In this document: piece by piece, positions 19,401 to 27,550 of the stretch
How the letters are laid out: every line of letters starts with the position of its first letter
How positions within the stretch are numbered: the stretch's first letter is position 1
Assembly: GCA_017512365.1 (NCBI GenBank)
Contig: JAFWGQ010000014.1
Coordinates: 124,001 to 188,000 of the forward strand
Origin: Mogibacterium sp.
GTDB lineage: Bacteria; Bacillota; Clostridia; Peptostreptococcales; Anaerovoracaceae
DNA: 64,000 nt
Direction: 5' to 3'
The notes under the pieces: generated by a model
What the model saw: only the letters and a program-made list of their open reading frames with translations
Database searches by the model: none
Told to the model about the DNA's origin: nothing
Program-made: the position numbers and the translations under genes

Positions 19401-19540
19401 CCGAAAAGGGAATGCTCCGCGCCAAAGACGATCACGGCGGAGGCAGCACGGAAGATATAAACAACATCCACAAGCGCCAGGACGAAGAAGAAAAAAAGAC
19501 AAAAATGGAAAAGGCGAAGGATGAGGAAGTGACTGAATAG
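16487..19540 (+). CDS. Membrane receptor with extracellular two-component-regulator propeller, Y_Y_Y domain and cytoplasmic HD-GYP domain
   Basis: 1017-residue signalling protein. Residues 1-29 form a signal peptide or anchor (VLLVAAALIFSAAIAVSG). Residues about 40-640 carry repeated propeller blades of the Reg_prop type (WIGSYGGLIRYDG, LWIGTNDSGAFV, GNVWISTF, LWFTSSRQGVM). A Y_Y_Y-like beta domain (about 690-745) precedes a transmembrane helix (about 752-775). The cytoplasmic HD-GYP domain (about 795-980) has LLHDIGKIGIP and HHERPDGKGYP, the residues needed for cyclic-di-GMP hydrolysis. The C-terminus is a charged tail. It probably senses an external ligand and degrades c-di-GMP, but neither ligand nor target is known. 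ATG 16487 follows AAGGGGA; a TTG at 16460 is less likely. Confidence 0.88.
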   Translation: MSKNVIRHMTVLLVAAALIFSAAIAVSGEDSSVNVDVTGQKEGYSAVLYDNTKGLPTSEANAIAETSEGFIWIGSYGGLIRYDGSSFERIDSTTGIASVVSLYVDSRDRLWIGTNDSGAFVMDKGEYTPFNKESGLRSLSVRAFSEDSDGNIYIATTKGISVLDKDLRLTNIEDEKIADAYVWEIHAGSDGKLYCNTNNNEVFTLKGGRLDEYYTAEDLGIADATCVMPDDAEPGKVYIGTEESTVYHGTLSDRLSDRTSVDLAPLAYCKSITTIDDQVWVTTDSGIGIIRGGKAYVLEDLPMTHSIDEMMTDYQGNLWFTSSRQGVMKIVRNRFLDIFEKYALEPAVVNTTCKHRSLLYIGTDAGLIIIDESTGEKVENELSAMLSETRVRSIERDSKGNVWISTFSPDCLVRYSDGAIRKFTTADGMPSERIRSVYETKDGRILAACTGGVAVIEGDSVTKVYNDRDGLVNTEILTVAEADNGDLVFGSDGDGLYIIHDGKTLHIGTDDGLTSDVVMRVKKDRSRDILWLVTSNSIGYLDKDNKVTFIHKFPYSNNFDLYQNNKDEMWVLSSNGIYQIPTSEMLENKEISPLFYDTDNGLSCIATANSYSELTRDGDLYIAGSTGVSRVNINTDFDDVASTKVAVPYVEADGKYYYPNAKGIITVPVHPSKLTVYPYVFTYSLINPDVTYYLSGFDKSKSTVKRNDLAPMDYTNLRGGTYSFVIDLSDSMGHDTAEFKTRIIISKAFYEQPWFYLITALVLAVIIAVIVKLLMMRQAAAYEKKDKENRQLVKEVTEAFAKTIDMKDKYTNGHSTRVAAYTAMLAEELGCSEEDIEKYYNIALLHDIGKIGIPEEVLNKPGKLTDEEFAIIKSHSGLGYNVLKDISIMPELAIGAGSHHERPDGKGYPKGLKGDEIPRVAQIIAVADTFDAMYSDRPYRRRMNFDKVMEIMKEVSGTQLESDVVEALLRLAEKGMLRAKDDHGGGSTEDINNIHKRQDEEEKKTKMEKAKDEEVTE

Positions 19541-19574
19541 ATGAGTCCCGGACATATACACGATGCTTTCAGCG

Positions 19575-19597
19575 CGCCCCTGTGACAAACAGGGGCG
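19575..19597 (+). terminator. Stem-loop after the HD-GYP receptor gene (possible terminator)
   Basis: Perfect nine-pair GC-rich stem (19575-19583 with 19589-19597) and five-base loop, 35 bases after the stop. There is no T-run, so it may be a transcript-stabilising hairpin rather than an intrinsic terminator. A new promoter follows at 19660. Confidence 0.55.
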
Positions 19598-19659
19598 TCA
19601 TAGTTGACCGAAGTATTCAAATTAGTACATTTCAGGGCAGCTTCAGACAGCGATTCCCG

Positions 19660-19688
19660 TTGAAAAAAAGTACTCAAACGAGTAAAAT
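19660..19688 (+). promoter_or_regulatory. Promoter for secDF
   Basis: TTGAAA (19660-19665), 17-base spacer, TAAAAT (19683-19688), in an AT-rich gap about 94 bases ahead of secDF. The unit probably continues into relA, as no terminator is seen between them. Confidence 0.75.
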
Positions 19689-19781
19689 AGATTGAATAAT
19701 TGTTAATTGTCGTATTTTGCGCTTTTTGACAAATCAAGACAAAAAACAAGCTATAAATAAACTGAAAGGTATTACAGGAAA

Positions 19782-22055
19782 ATGAAAAAAGGCAGAAGAA
19801 AAGTATTGGCGGTATTGATCGCGCTGCTTCTCATCGCTTCGTGGACCATAACGTTCACGGGAATAGGCGATAAGGTCGGCAATCTCGGCAAGGAACTCAA
19901 GTACGGACTCGACATCAACGGAGGCGTCTACGTGCTGCTTGAGGCTGACACTCCGGAGACCGGCACGGAGCTGACGGCGATCATGAATCAGACAAAGAGC
20001 GTACTCGAAAACAGAGTCAACGCCATGGGCATCAGCGAGGCCCAGGTCTCGATCGAGGGGACCAACAGGCTCAGAGTCGAGATGCCGGGCGTCGAGAACG
20101 CCGAGGAAGCGATAGAGCAGATCGGCCGTACGGCCCAGCTGCAGTTCTTCCTCGCTGACGGAACTCTCGCTCTTACCGGAGAAGGCATCAGCGACTCGCA
20201 GATAGCCAACGACACCGAGAACGGCGGCTACAAGATCACTATAGATTTCACATCAGAGGGCAGCAATCTCTTCGCGGACGCCACCGAAAAGGCATACAGC
20301 GGACAGGTCGAGGCAAAGATGACTGACGAGGAAGGCAATCTTGTCGACCCGAGCGCCATCGTTATCTGCCTCGATGACGAGGTCATATCAGCTCCGACTG
20401 TTCACGAAAAGATCAATTCCAGATCATGCGAGATCACAAGACCTGGCGGATTCAGCGAGACTGAGGCCTCATCGCTTTCGGCACTCATCAGAGGCGGTGC
20501 TCTTCCTGCTAATCTGACGGAGATCAACTCCTCTGTACAGACCGCGACTATCGGCGCAAACGCTCTTCAGCTTTCGGTAAAGGCCGGAGCCATAGGTCTG
20601 GGACTCGTGCTCGTTATCATGGTGATCGTATACGGCCTGCTCGGGCTGATCGCCGACCTGGCGCTGCTGCTCTACATCCAGCTCGTCCTCTGGATCATGG
20701 CCGGGATGGGATCGGTGCTGACGCTTCCTGGTATCGCCGGTATCATACTGTCCATAGGTATGGCCGTCGACTCCAACGTCATCATATTCACGCGTATCAG
20801 GGAGGAGATAGCCAAGGGCAAGTCGGTCAAGGTGGCTGTCGACATGGGTTATCACGCCGCTCTGACAACCGTCGTGGACTCTCAGACCACCACGCTCGTT
20901 GCAGCATTCGTGCTGTATCTCTTCGGCACAACTTCGGTCAAGGGCTTCGCTCTCACGCTGATGATCGGTACCGTGATGTCGGTCATAACGGCCGTGTTCA
21001 TCACCCAGCTCTTCGTGAATCTGCTTGCCGAAAGCAAGACCTTCGGAAAGAACAGATTCTTCGGCGTAAAGGAAGACGGCACTCCGAAGTTTTCCTGGAA
21101 GTGGAACATCAGGTTCATCGAGAACAGAAAGAAGTTCTATGCGATCAGCGCGATCGTGATGATCATCGGTCTCGGATTCGGGATCGTCAAAGGCTTCAAC
21201 TACGGCATCGACTTCACGGGCGGAACCATGATGCAGATCGACATGGGAAAGAAAGTCGATATCGATGAGGTCAAGGACACGATCGCTTCGTATGACCTGA
21301 ACCCGACGGTAGTCTACGCCGGCGAGGGCAACACACAGATCGTGATCAGGACGATAAAGGACCTCAAGTCCGCTGAGCGTACCGAGGTGATCAACACGAT
21401 AGAGGAAAAGTACGGTATCAGCGATGACGACGTACTCGCATCCGAGGAATTCGGGCCTACGGTAGGAAAGGATCTGAGGCAAAACGCCATCAAGTCCATA
21501 CTCATCGCCGCCGTATGCATGCTCATTTATATAAGATTCAGATTCAAGGACTGGCGGTACGGTCTTGCAGCCGTAGCGGGACTCGCGCACGACGTGCTTG
21601 TGACGCTTTCGATCTACGCCATATTCAGGATCACGATAAACAACCCGTTCATCGCCGGTATCCTGACTGTCGTCGGATATTCGATCAACGATACCATCGT
21701 CGTGTTCGACCGTATCAGAGAGAACACCAAGTTCTACAAGCGCAAGCAGAGCGTGCAGCTCATCGATGACAGCATCAACCAGACTCTCTCGAGATCCCTC
21801 ATGACCTCGCTGACGACATTCCTGGTAATGGTGCCGCTCTTCGTCATGGCGAGCTCCGAGCTCAGAGGATTCCTTATCCCTCTGATGATAGGAGTGTTCG
21901 TAGGTACATATTCATCGATATTCCTCTGCAGCCCTGTGTTCTATGAGCTGACCAAGAAGGAAGGCATCTCGAAATACGAGGACAACAGGCAGAAGGCCGA
22001 AAAAGCGAGAAAGAAAGGCGCCAAGAGAAGAGAAGACGAAGGCATCAGACTTTAG
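19782..22055 (+). CDS. secDF: Fused protein translocase subunit SecD-SecF
   Basis: 757-residue proton-driven membrane factor that pulls secreted proteins through SecYEG. It is a single-chain SecD-SecF fusion as in many Bacillota. The SecD half starts with a transmembrane helix (9-29) and YGLDINGGVYVLLEA, has the periplasmic P1 domain, and then helices with the motif GIAGIILSIGMAVDSNVIIF. The SecF half begins near residue 448 with a helix, GIDFTGGTMMQID and a second six-helix set with SINDTIVVFDRIREN. The C-terminal tail is basic. ATG 19782 is preceded by ACAGGA. The yajC partner is about 3.4 kb upstream, beyond the HD-GYP receptor gene. Confidence 0.96.
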   Translation: MKKGRRKVLAVLIALLLIASWTITFTGIGDKVGNLGKELKYGLDINGGVYVLLEADTPETGTELTAIMNQTKSVLENRVNAMGISEAQVSIEGTNRLRVEMPGVENAEEAIEQIGRTAQLQFFLADGTLALTGEGISDSQIANDTENGGYKITIDFTSEGSNLFADATEKAYSGQVEAKMTDEEGNLVDPSAIVICLDDEVISAPTVHEKINSRSCEITRPGGFSETEASSLSALIRGGALPANLTEINSSVQTATIGANALQLSVKAGAIGLGLVLVIMVIVYGLLGLIADLALLLYIQLVLWIMAGMGSVLTLPGIAGIILSIGMAVDSNVIIFTRIREEIAKGKSVKVAVDMGYHAALTTVVDSQTTTLVAAFVLYLFGTTSVKGFALTLMIGTVMSVITAVFITQLFVNLLAESKTFGKNRFFGVKEDGTPKFSWKWNIRFIENRKKFYAISAIVMIIGLGFGIVKGFNYGIDFTGGTMMQIDMGKKVDIDEVKDTIASYDLNPTVVYAGEGNTQIVIRTIKDLKSAERTEVINTIEEKYGISDDDVLASEEFGPTVGKDLRQNAIKSILIAAVCMLIYIRFRFKDWRYGLAAVAGLAHDVLVTLSIYAIFRITINNPFIAGILTVVGYSINDTIVVFDRIRENTKFYKRKQSVQLIDDSINQTLSRSLMTSLTTFLVMVPLFVMASSELRGFLIPLMIGVFVGTYSSIFLCSPVFYELTKKEGISKYEDNRQKAEKARKKGAKRREDEGIRL

Positions 22056-22085
22056 CGCATATTTATCCGGACCGAAGGAGACGGG

Positions 22086-24287
22086 ATGGCAGCAAAGAAG
22101 GTCCTGGACCTTTCCACTGAAAAGTTCATACAGGATATGAGCGAGATCAATCCTAAGTACGATGACTCGGTCGTTATCAAAGCATACGAAATTGCCCGCA
22201 GCTTACATGACGGGCAATTTCGCAAAAGTGGAGAGCCTTACATCATCCACCCGGTTGCTGTTGCCAGGATACTCGCCGGCTTCGGCATGGATAACGAGAC
22301 CATCATCGCGGGCCTCCTTCATGACGCGGTCGAGGATACCGAATACACGAGAGAACAGCTGGTAGAGGACTTCGACGAGAAGATCGCCGATCTTGTCGAC
22401 GGCGTCACGAAACTCGGCAACATCTCATACGATTCCACTGAAGCCGCTCAGGCCGAGAACTTCAGAAAGATGTTCCTTGCAATGTCAAAGGACATCAGGG
22501 TACTTATCATCAAGCTTGCCGACAGGCTCCACAACATGAGGACGCTCGAGTACATGCCTACCGAGAAGAGGACTTCAAAGGCCATGGAGACGCTCGAGAT
22601 ATACGCTCCTCTTGCAGGCAGGCTCGGAATATTCAGCATAAAGTTCGAACTCGAGGATCTGGCTCTCAAATACCTTTATCCGACTGAGTTCAAAAAACTG
22701 TCCGATGCTGTAGCCAAACAGAAAAAGATCTACGAGAAAAACCTCGAAGCTCTGACTGAAGAGATATCCCAGCTGCTGGAAGAAGCCGGAATACAGCATG
22801 ACGTAAAGGGCCGCTCCAAGCATCTGTACAGCATCTACCGAAAGATGAAGGTCCAGAACAAGCAGATAGACGAGATATTCGATCTGCTGGCTGTCAGGAT
22901 ACTCGTCGGCAGCGTAAAGGACTGCTACGCGGCGCTCGGGCTCGTCCACAACAGATGGAAGCCTATCCCCGGCAGATTCAAAGACTATATCGCCATGCCC
23001 AAGCCGAACATGTATCAGTCGATACATACGACGGTGCTCGGAGACAGGGGAGAGCCTTTCGAGATACAGATCAGGACCTACGAGATGCACCGCATAGCAG
23101 AGTACGGCATCGCGGCTCACTGGAAGTACAAGGAAGGCAAGATATCCGGCAGCGAGGATGAGAGCGACCAGAAGCTCGCGTGGCTCAGACAGGCTCTCGA
23201 GCTTCAGACAGAGGCCGACGACTCCGTCGAGTTTCTCGAGACCGTCAAAGTCGATCTCTTCAACAATCAGGTATTCGTATTCACGCCTCAGGGCGATGTC
23301 ATGGAACTGCCGGCTGAGAGCACGCCTCTCGACTTCGCCTTCAAGATCCATACCGATGTCGGCATCAGATGCGTAGGAGCCAAGGTGAACGGCAGGATGG
23401 TCACCATCGACCATCCTCTGCAGAACGGCGACATTGTCGAGATCGTGACTTCCGCGAACTCATCCGGTCCGAGTGTTGAATGGCTCAAGAAGTGCAAGAC
23501 CTCGGGAGCCCGCAACAAGATCAGGAACTGGCTGAGGAAGGCCGACAAGGACAGCGACGTCAACAAGGGCAGGACCAACATAAACAATTACATAAAGAAA
23601 AAGGGATACGAACCTTCGCTGGTGACCAAGAACGCCTACATCCTCAAAGCTGTAAAGGACTTCAACTGCTCGAACGTGAACGAGCTCTTCCTGCAGATAT
23701 CGAGGGGAGGCAGCACAGTCTCAAAGCTCGGACAGAAGCTCATAGAATACTACGAAGCTGACAACCGGATCAAAGATGACGAAAAAGATAAGGTCGAGGT
23801 AAAGAAACGCTCGATCACGAGGCACACGGAGAGATCCGATTCGGGAATCATAGTAAAGGGCGCTGACAACCTGCTCATAAGAAGAGCGACCTGCTGCAAC
23901 CCTATCCCGGGCGACAAGATCATAGGATATGTATCCAAGGGCAAGGGGCTTACGGTTCACAGAACGGACTGCCCGAACATACTTAACCTCAAAGACGAAG
24001 ACAAGGGGAGACTCATGGAGGTCGAATGGGATACACCGAGCGACAGCCGTAAGTACTTCGTGGACATACAGGTGGTATCAGAGGAGAGAAAGGGACTTTT
24101 CAAAGAACTCTCAAAGGTCTGTGACGACAACGATATCGAGGTCGTGGGACTGAACCTCACTCCGGGAGAGCCGGGGACCACAAACACTCTGCTGACGGTG
24201 GAGATCACCGACATGCATCAGATACAGAGACTCCTGACAGGCCTGAGACAGGTCGAGGGAGTCACGAAGGTATACAGACCTCACTGA
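22086..24287 (+). CDS. relA: Bifunctional (p)ppGpp synthetase/hydrolase RelA/SpoT (Rel)
   Basis: 733-residue stringent-response enzyme. The N-terminal HD hydrolase domain has YIIHPVAVARIL and LLHDAVEDT (HDxxED, residues about 78-86). The synthetase domain has GRSKHLYSIYRKM, IFDLLAVRI, GRFKDYIAMPKPNMYQSIHT and EIQIRT. TGS (about 398-460, VFVFTPQGDVMELP) and a C-terminal ACT domain (about 657-733) are present, so both activities are expected. ATG 22086 follows GAAGGAGA. Around codons 35-46 the codon use changes and the DNA forms a perfect inverted repeat (see 22187-22222). It heads the long operon relA-MBL-hemZ-hisS-aspS-nadD. Confidence 0.97.
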   Translation: MAAKKVLDLSTEKFIQDMSEINPKYDDSVVIKAYEIARSLHDGQFRKSGEPYIIHPVAVARILAGFGMDNETIIAGLLHDAVEDTEYTREQLVEDFDEKIADLVDGVTKLGNISYDSTEAAQAENFRKMFLAMSKDIRVLIIKLADRLHNMRTLEYMPTEKRTSKAMETLEIYAPLAGRLGIFSIKFELEDLALKYLYPTEFKKLSDAVAKQKKIYEKNLEALTEEISQLLEEAGIQHDVKGRSKHLYSIYRKMKVQNKQIDEIFDLLAVRILVGSVKDCYAALGLVHNRWKPIPGRFKDYIAMPKPNMYQSIHTTVLGDRGEPFEIQIRTYEMHRIAEYGIAAHWKYKEGKISGSEDESDQKLAWLRQALELQTEADDSVEFLETVKVDLFNNQVFVFTPQGDVMELPAESTPLDFAFKIHTDVGIRCVGAKVNGRMVTIDHPLQNGDIVEIVTSANSSGPSVEWLKKCKTSGARNKIRNWLRKADKDSDVNKGRTNINNYIKKKGYEPSLVTKNAYILKAVKDFNCSNVNELFLQISRGGSTVSKLGQKLIEYYEADNRIKDDEKDKVEVKKRSITRHTERSDSGIIVKGADNLLIRRATCCNPIPGDKIIGYVSKGKGLTVHRTDCPNILNLKDEDKGRLMEVEWDTPSDSRKYFVDIQVVSEERKGLFKELSKVCDDNDIEVVGLNLTPGEPGTTNTLLTVEITDMHQIQRLLTGLRQVEGVTKVYRPH
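22187..22222. repeat. Perfect inverted repeat inside relA
   Basis: Arms of 12 bases (22187-22198 and 22211-22222) are exact reverse complements around a 12-base loop, in the coding region for AYEIARSLHDGQFRK. In mRNA this gives a stable hairpin about 100 bases after the start codon. Codons here (ATT, TTA, CAA, TTT, CGC, AGT) are rare in the neighbouring genes. Confidence 0.93.
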
Positions 24288-24329
24288 TATACTTAACAAT
24301 AAATAATTATCGAAACAAAGGAGCGCAAC

Positions 24330-24917
24330 ATGGGTCTTGACATCAAATGCTACATGAAGGGCATGTACGCGGAGAATACATATCTCATTACTGACGAGGC
24401 CACGGGATTCAAAGCTGTGATCGATCCCGGGTACTTCGGCACGGAAGTAAGGTTCGACATACAGAACAACGCTTACCTGAAGTACCTGCTTCTGACGCAC
24501 GCTCATCACGATCACTTCCTCAGCGTCCAGCAGTATCTCGACGAATACAGTTCGGTCGTGTTCGCTGCGCCTGAAGGGGATGCGGAGCTCCTCAGAAAAA
24601 GCGGCTGCCCGGAACCGAAAATGCTTCTCAGAGAAGGAGATGTCATCACTCTCGGCGAGACCGAGCTCAGAGTCATGGAGACTCCGGGGCATACAGGAGG
24701 CGGGATATGCTTTGTGACAGACAGGGAAGTCTTTACCGGAGACACCCTTTTCAAGCTCAGCGTCGGAAGGACCGACCTTGAGACGGGCGACTGGGACACT
24801 CTGATGGATTCGATCAAAACAAAGCTCTATACGCTCGATGACGATCTCGTCGTATATCCGGGCCACGGTCTGGAAACGACTATCGGATACGAAAAGAAGG
24901 CGAATCCTTTTGTATAG
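24330..24917 (+). CDS. MBL-fold metallohydrolase (glyoxalase II-like)
   Basis: 195-residue single-domain metallo-beta-lactamase-fold hydrolase, likely binding two zinc or iron ions. Metal ligands are visible: THAHHDHF at about residues 55-62, PGHTGG near 117 and TGDTLF near 135, with a C-terminal YPGHG. It resembles the YqgX/GloB-like group that hydrolyses small thioesters such as S-lactoylglutathione analogues, but the natural substrate is unknown. The RBS AAAGGAG precedes ATG 24330. Its last 8 bases overlap the proposed hemZ start. Confidence 0.88.
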   Translation: MGLDIKCYMKGMYAENTYLITDEATGFKAVIDPGYFGTEVRFDIQNNAYLKYLLLTHAHHDHFLSVQQYLDEYSSVVFAAPEGDAELLRKSGCPEPKMLLREGDVITLGETELRVMETPGHTGGGICFVTDREVFTGDTLFKLSVGRTDLETGDWDTLMDSIKTKLYTLDDDLVVYPGHGLETTIGYEKKANPFV

Positions 24918-26283
24918 ATTCTATATAAATGATATAGACGACGAATATCATTATCTTGAGCTCGGCAGGGTATTTCTTCCTGATGACGGATTCGAGGTCA
25001 TCCCGTACAGGGGTGCATCTCTCTCAGGAATGCTTACGGGAAACAGTTTTTTTGTAAACGAGGAAGGATCTTCCGACAGGGATGAGATAAAAAGAGAGTT
25101 TTACGGACTCCTGTCGGACCTTACCGGTCTGGACCCTCCCTGGGGAACTCTGACTGGAGTAAGGCCTCTGAAGCCCGCTCTTGAGATCGCAAGGTCGTCA
25201 TCTGTTGAAAACATGAAAACAGAGATGTCCAGGAGATATCTTATAAGTCCGGAAAAGGCGTCTCTGCTCGCGGACATCGCGTCCTACCAGATCGGGAACA
25301 TCGGCGGCGTGCCGTGGGAAAAGGCATCGATATACGCGGGCATACCGTTCTGTCCGACAAGATGCGCATACTGCAGCTTCGCTTCGAACGTCTCGCCCGC
25401 AGAGGAACACGAGAGATATCTGAAGGATCTCCTGAAGGAGACTGCATATGCGGGAAGACTCGCGAAAGAGCACGGAACGGAGATCGAAAGCGTATACATA
25501 GGAGGCGGCACTCCGACGACGCTTACGGCAGAGCAGCTCTCGAGGCTGATAACAGCGGCAGCAGAGTCGTTCTCCATCGATCCCGCAGAGCTTGAGTTCA
25601 CCGTAGAAGCGGGACGGCCCGATACGATAAGCGAAGAAAAGCTGTCGGTGCTGAGATCGCTCGGCATCAGCCGCATCAGCATCAATCCTCAGTCCATGAA
25701 GGACGAGACTCTAAGACTCATCGGAAGAGACCACAGCGCCGATGACATAAGAGAGGCTTACAGGATGGCGTCGCGGACCGGATTCAGCGTTATCAACGCC
25801 GATCTGATCGCCGGACTGCCGGGAGAGGATGAAAAAGACTTTGAAAAAAGCCTGAGGGAGATCATTGATCTCGGGGCAAACAACATAACGATACATACGC
25901 TTTCCGTAAAGAGAGGCTCGAGGCTCAGGGAATCGGACCCCGGGTACTACAGAAGGAACACGAAGACAGTATCGGCCATGCTGGATATATCGCGCGGGAT
26001 ACTGAGCGGTGCGGGCTTCAGTCCGTATTACATATACCGCCAGAAGCATCAGACCGCTGCTCTTGAGAATGTCGGATGGTGCAGACCGGGAAGTCATTCC
26101 ATATACAACATACGCATCATGGAGGACAGGCAGACCGTCATAGGTCTCGGAGCCGGAGCGGTAGGCAAGGTATACTTTCCCGACGAAGACCGGATAGAAC
26201 GGATCGCGAATGTCAGCGATCATAAGATCTACAGCGAAAGATTCGATGAGATGCTCGCCCGAAAGGACGAGTATTACAGATGA
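24910..26283 (+). CDS. hemZ: Radical SAM coproporphyrinogen dehydrogenase HemZ family
   Basis: About 457 residues. The radical-SAM cluster motif is IPFCPTRCAYCSF (CxxxCxxC, residues about 150-162), followed by SVYIGGGTPTTL and SINPQSMKDETLRLIGR, all typical of the HemN/HemZ group. Members perform oxygen-independent oxidative decarboxylation of coproporphyrinogen III; some relatives act as haem chaperones, so the enzymatic role is inferred from family only. I chose TTG 24910 (giving MYRFYINDIDDEYHYLELG) because AGAAGG lies about 10 bases upstream and the frame further upstream is buried in the previous gene. No other haem genes are in the window. Confidence 0.82.
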   Translation: MYRFYINDIDDEYHYLELGRVFLPDDGFEVIPYRGASLSGMLTGNSFFVNEEGSSDRDEIKREFYGLLSDLTGLDPPWGTLTGVRPLKPALEIARSSSVENMKTEMSRRYLISPEKASLLADIASYQIGNIGGVPWEKASIYAGIPFCPTRCAYCSFASNVSPAEEHERYLKDLLKETAYAGRLAKEHGTEIESVYIGGGTPTTLTAEQLSRLITAAAESFSIDPAELEFTVEAGRPDTISEEKLSVLRSLGISRISINPQSMKDETLRLIGRDHSADDIREAYRMASRTGFSVINADLIAGLPGEDEKDFEKSLREIIDLGANNITIHTLSVKRGSRLRESDPGYYRRNTKTVSAMLDISRGILSGAGFSPYYIYRQKHQTAALENVGWCRPGSHSIYNIRIMEDRQTVIGLGAGAVGKVYFPDEDRIERIANVSDHKIYSERFDEMLARKDEYYR

Positions 26284-26302
26284 CCGGATGAAAGGATAAA
26301 AA

Positions 26303-27550
26303 ATGGCAATTCAATCACTAAAAGGCACAGAGGACATGCTCCCTCGCGATTCATACAAGTGGCATTATATCGAAGAAAAATGGGATGAGATTTGCCGCGA
26401 ATACGGATTCAGGGAGCTCAGGACACCGATGTTCGAGCGGACTGAGCTGTTCAGCAGGGGCGTAGGTGATACTACGGACATCGTACAGAAGGAGATGTAC
26501 ACCTTCGATGATAAGGGCGGCAGGAGCATCACTCTCAAGCCTGAAGGAACCTCTCCGGCAGTCAGAGCCTTTCTTCAGAACAATCTGTACGCGGATACTC
26601 AGCCTACAAAGATCTACTATGACACTCCGTGCTTCAGATATGAGAATACTCAGGCGGGAAGACTGAGGGAATTCCACCAGTTCGGCATCGAGAATTTCGG
26701 GACGGCCTCCATGCTGGCTGACGCGGAGATAATCGCTCTGGGCCATGATTTTCTCAGCAGGATGGGGATAGAAGATGTCGAGCTCCATATCTCGAGCGTC
26801 GGCTGCCGCAGCTGCAGGCCGGTCTACAGAACAGCTCTTCAGGACTTTCTGAGGCCTAAGTACGACTGCCTCTGCTCTACATGCAAGTCAAGATTTGATA
26901 AGAATCCAATGAGGATACTTGACTGCAAGTCTTCAGAGGACCAGGAGCTGGTCAGGGGAGCGCCGATGATGCTCGACTATCTCTGCGATGACTGCAGGAA
27001 GGATTTCGAGGATCTGAAGTCTTATCTCGATAAGATGGGAATCAGGTATACTGTTGATCCTTCCATAGTCAGAGGACTTGATTATTACACCAAGACAGCT
27101 TTCGAATTCATAACCACAAAGCTCGGCGCACAGGGGACTGTCTGCGGCGGAGGAAGGTACGATCACCTGATCGAAGAGGTGGGCGGTCCGGACATGCCGG
27201 GCGTTGGATTCGGTCTCGGCAAGGAAAGGCTTCTGATGCTGATGGATGCATGCGGATCCTCTTTCGGAGAAGCTCCGGCGCCGCAGATATTCCTTGCATG
27301 GATAGGCGATGAACCAAAGCTCTACGCTCTCGGTCTGCTCCATGAGCTCCGCAGCAAGGGCATCAGGGCGGACATGGATACAAGGGAGCGCAACCTGAAA
27401 GGCCAGATGAAATACGCCAACAAGCTCGGGGCTGCATTTACGGCAGTCATAGGAGATGATGAAGTCGCGAGCGGAGAACTTACTCTCAAAAACATGGAAA
27501 CGTCCGAGCAGACAAAAGTAAGAAGGGAAGATTTGGTAAATGCTTTATAA
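26303..27550 (+). CDS. hisS: Histidyl-tRNA synthetase
   Basis: 415-residue class II aminoacyl-tRNA synthetase charging tRNA-His. Motif 1 region (EYGFRELRTPMFE), motif 2 (TPCFRYENTQAGRLREFHQFG), the histidine-A motif SIVRGLDYYTKTAFEF and motif 3 (GVGFGLGKERL) are all present, with the anticodon-binding domain at the C-terminus. ATG 26303 follows AAAGGAT. The last 11 bases overlap the start of aspS, the usual hisS-aspS pair in Bacillota. No T-box leader is seen in the 19-base gap to hemZ. Confidence 0.97.
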   Translation: MAIQSLKGTEDMLPRDSYKWHYIEEKWDEICREYGFRELRTPMFERTELFSRGVGDTTDIVQKEMYTFDDKGGRSITLKPEGTSPAVRAFLQNNLYADTQPTKIYYDTPCFRYENTQAGRLREFHQFGIENFGTASMLADAEIIALGHDFLSRMGIEDVELHISSVGCRSCRPVYRTALQDFLRPKYDCLCSTCKSRFDKNPMRILDCKSSEDQELVRGAPMMLDYLCDDCRKDFEDLKSYLDKMGIRYTVDPSIVRGLDYYTKTAFEFITTKLGAQGTVCGGGRYDHLIEEVGGPDMPGVGFGLGKERLLMLMDACGSSFGEAPAPQIFLAWIGDEPKLYALGLLHELRSKGIRADMDTRERNLKGQMKYANKLGAAFTAVIGDDEVASGELTLKNMETSEQTKVRREDLVNAL

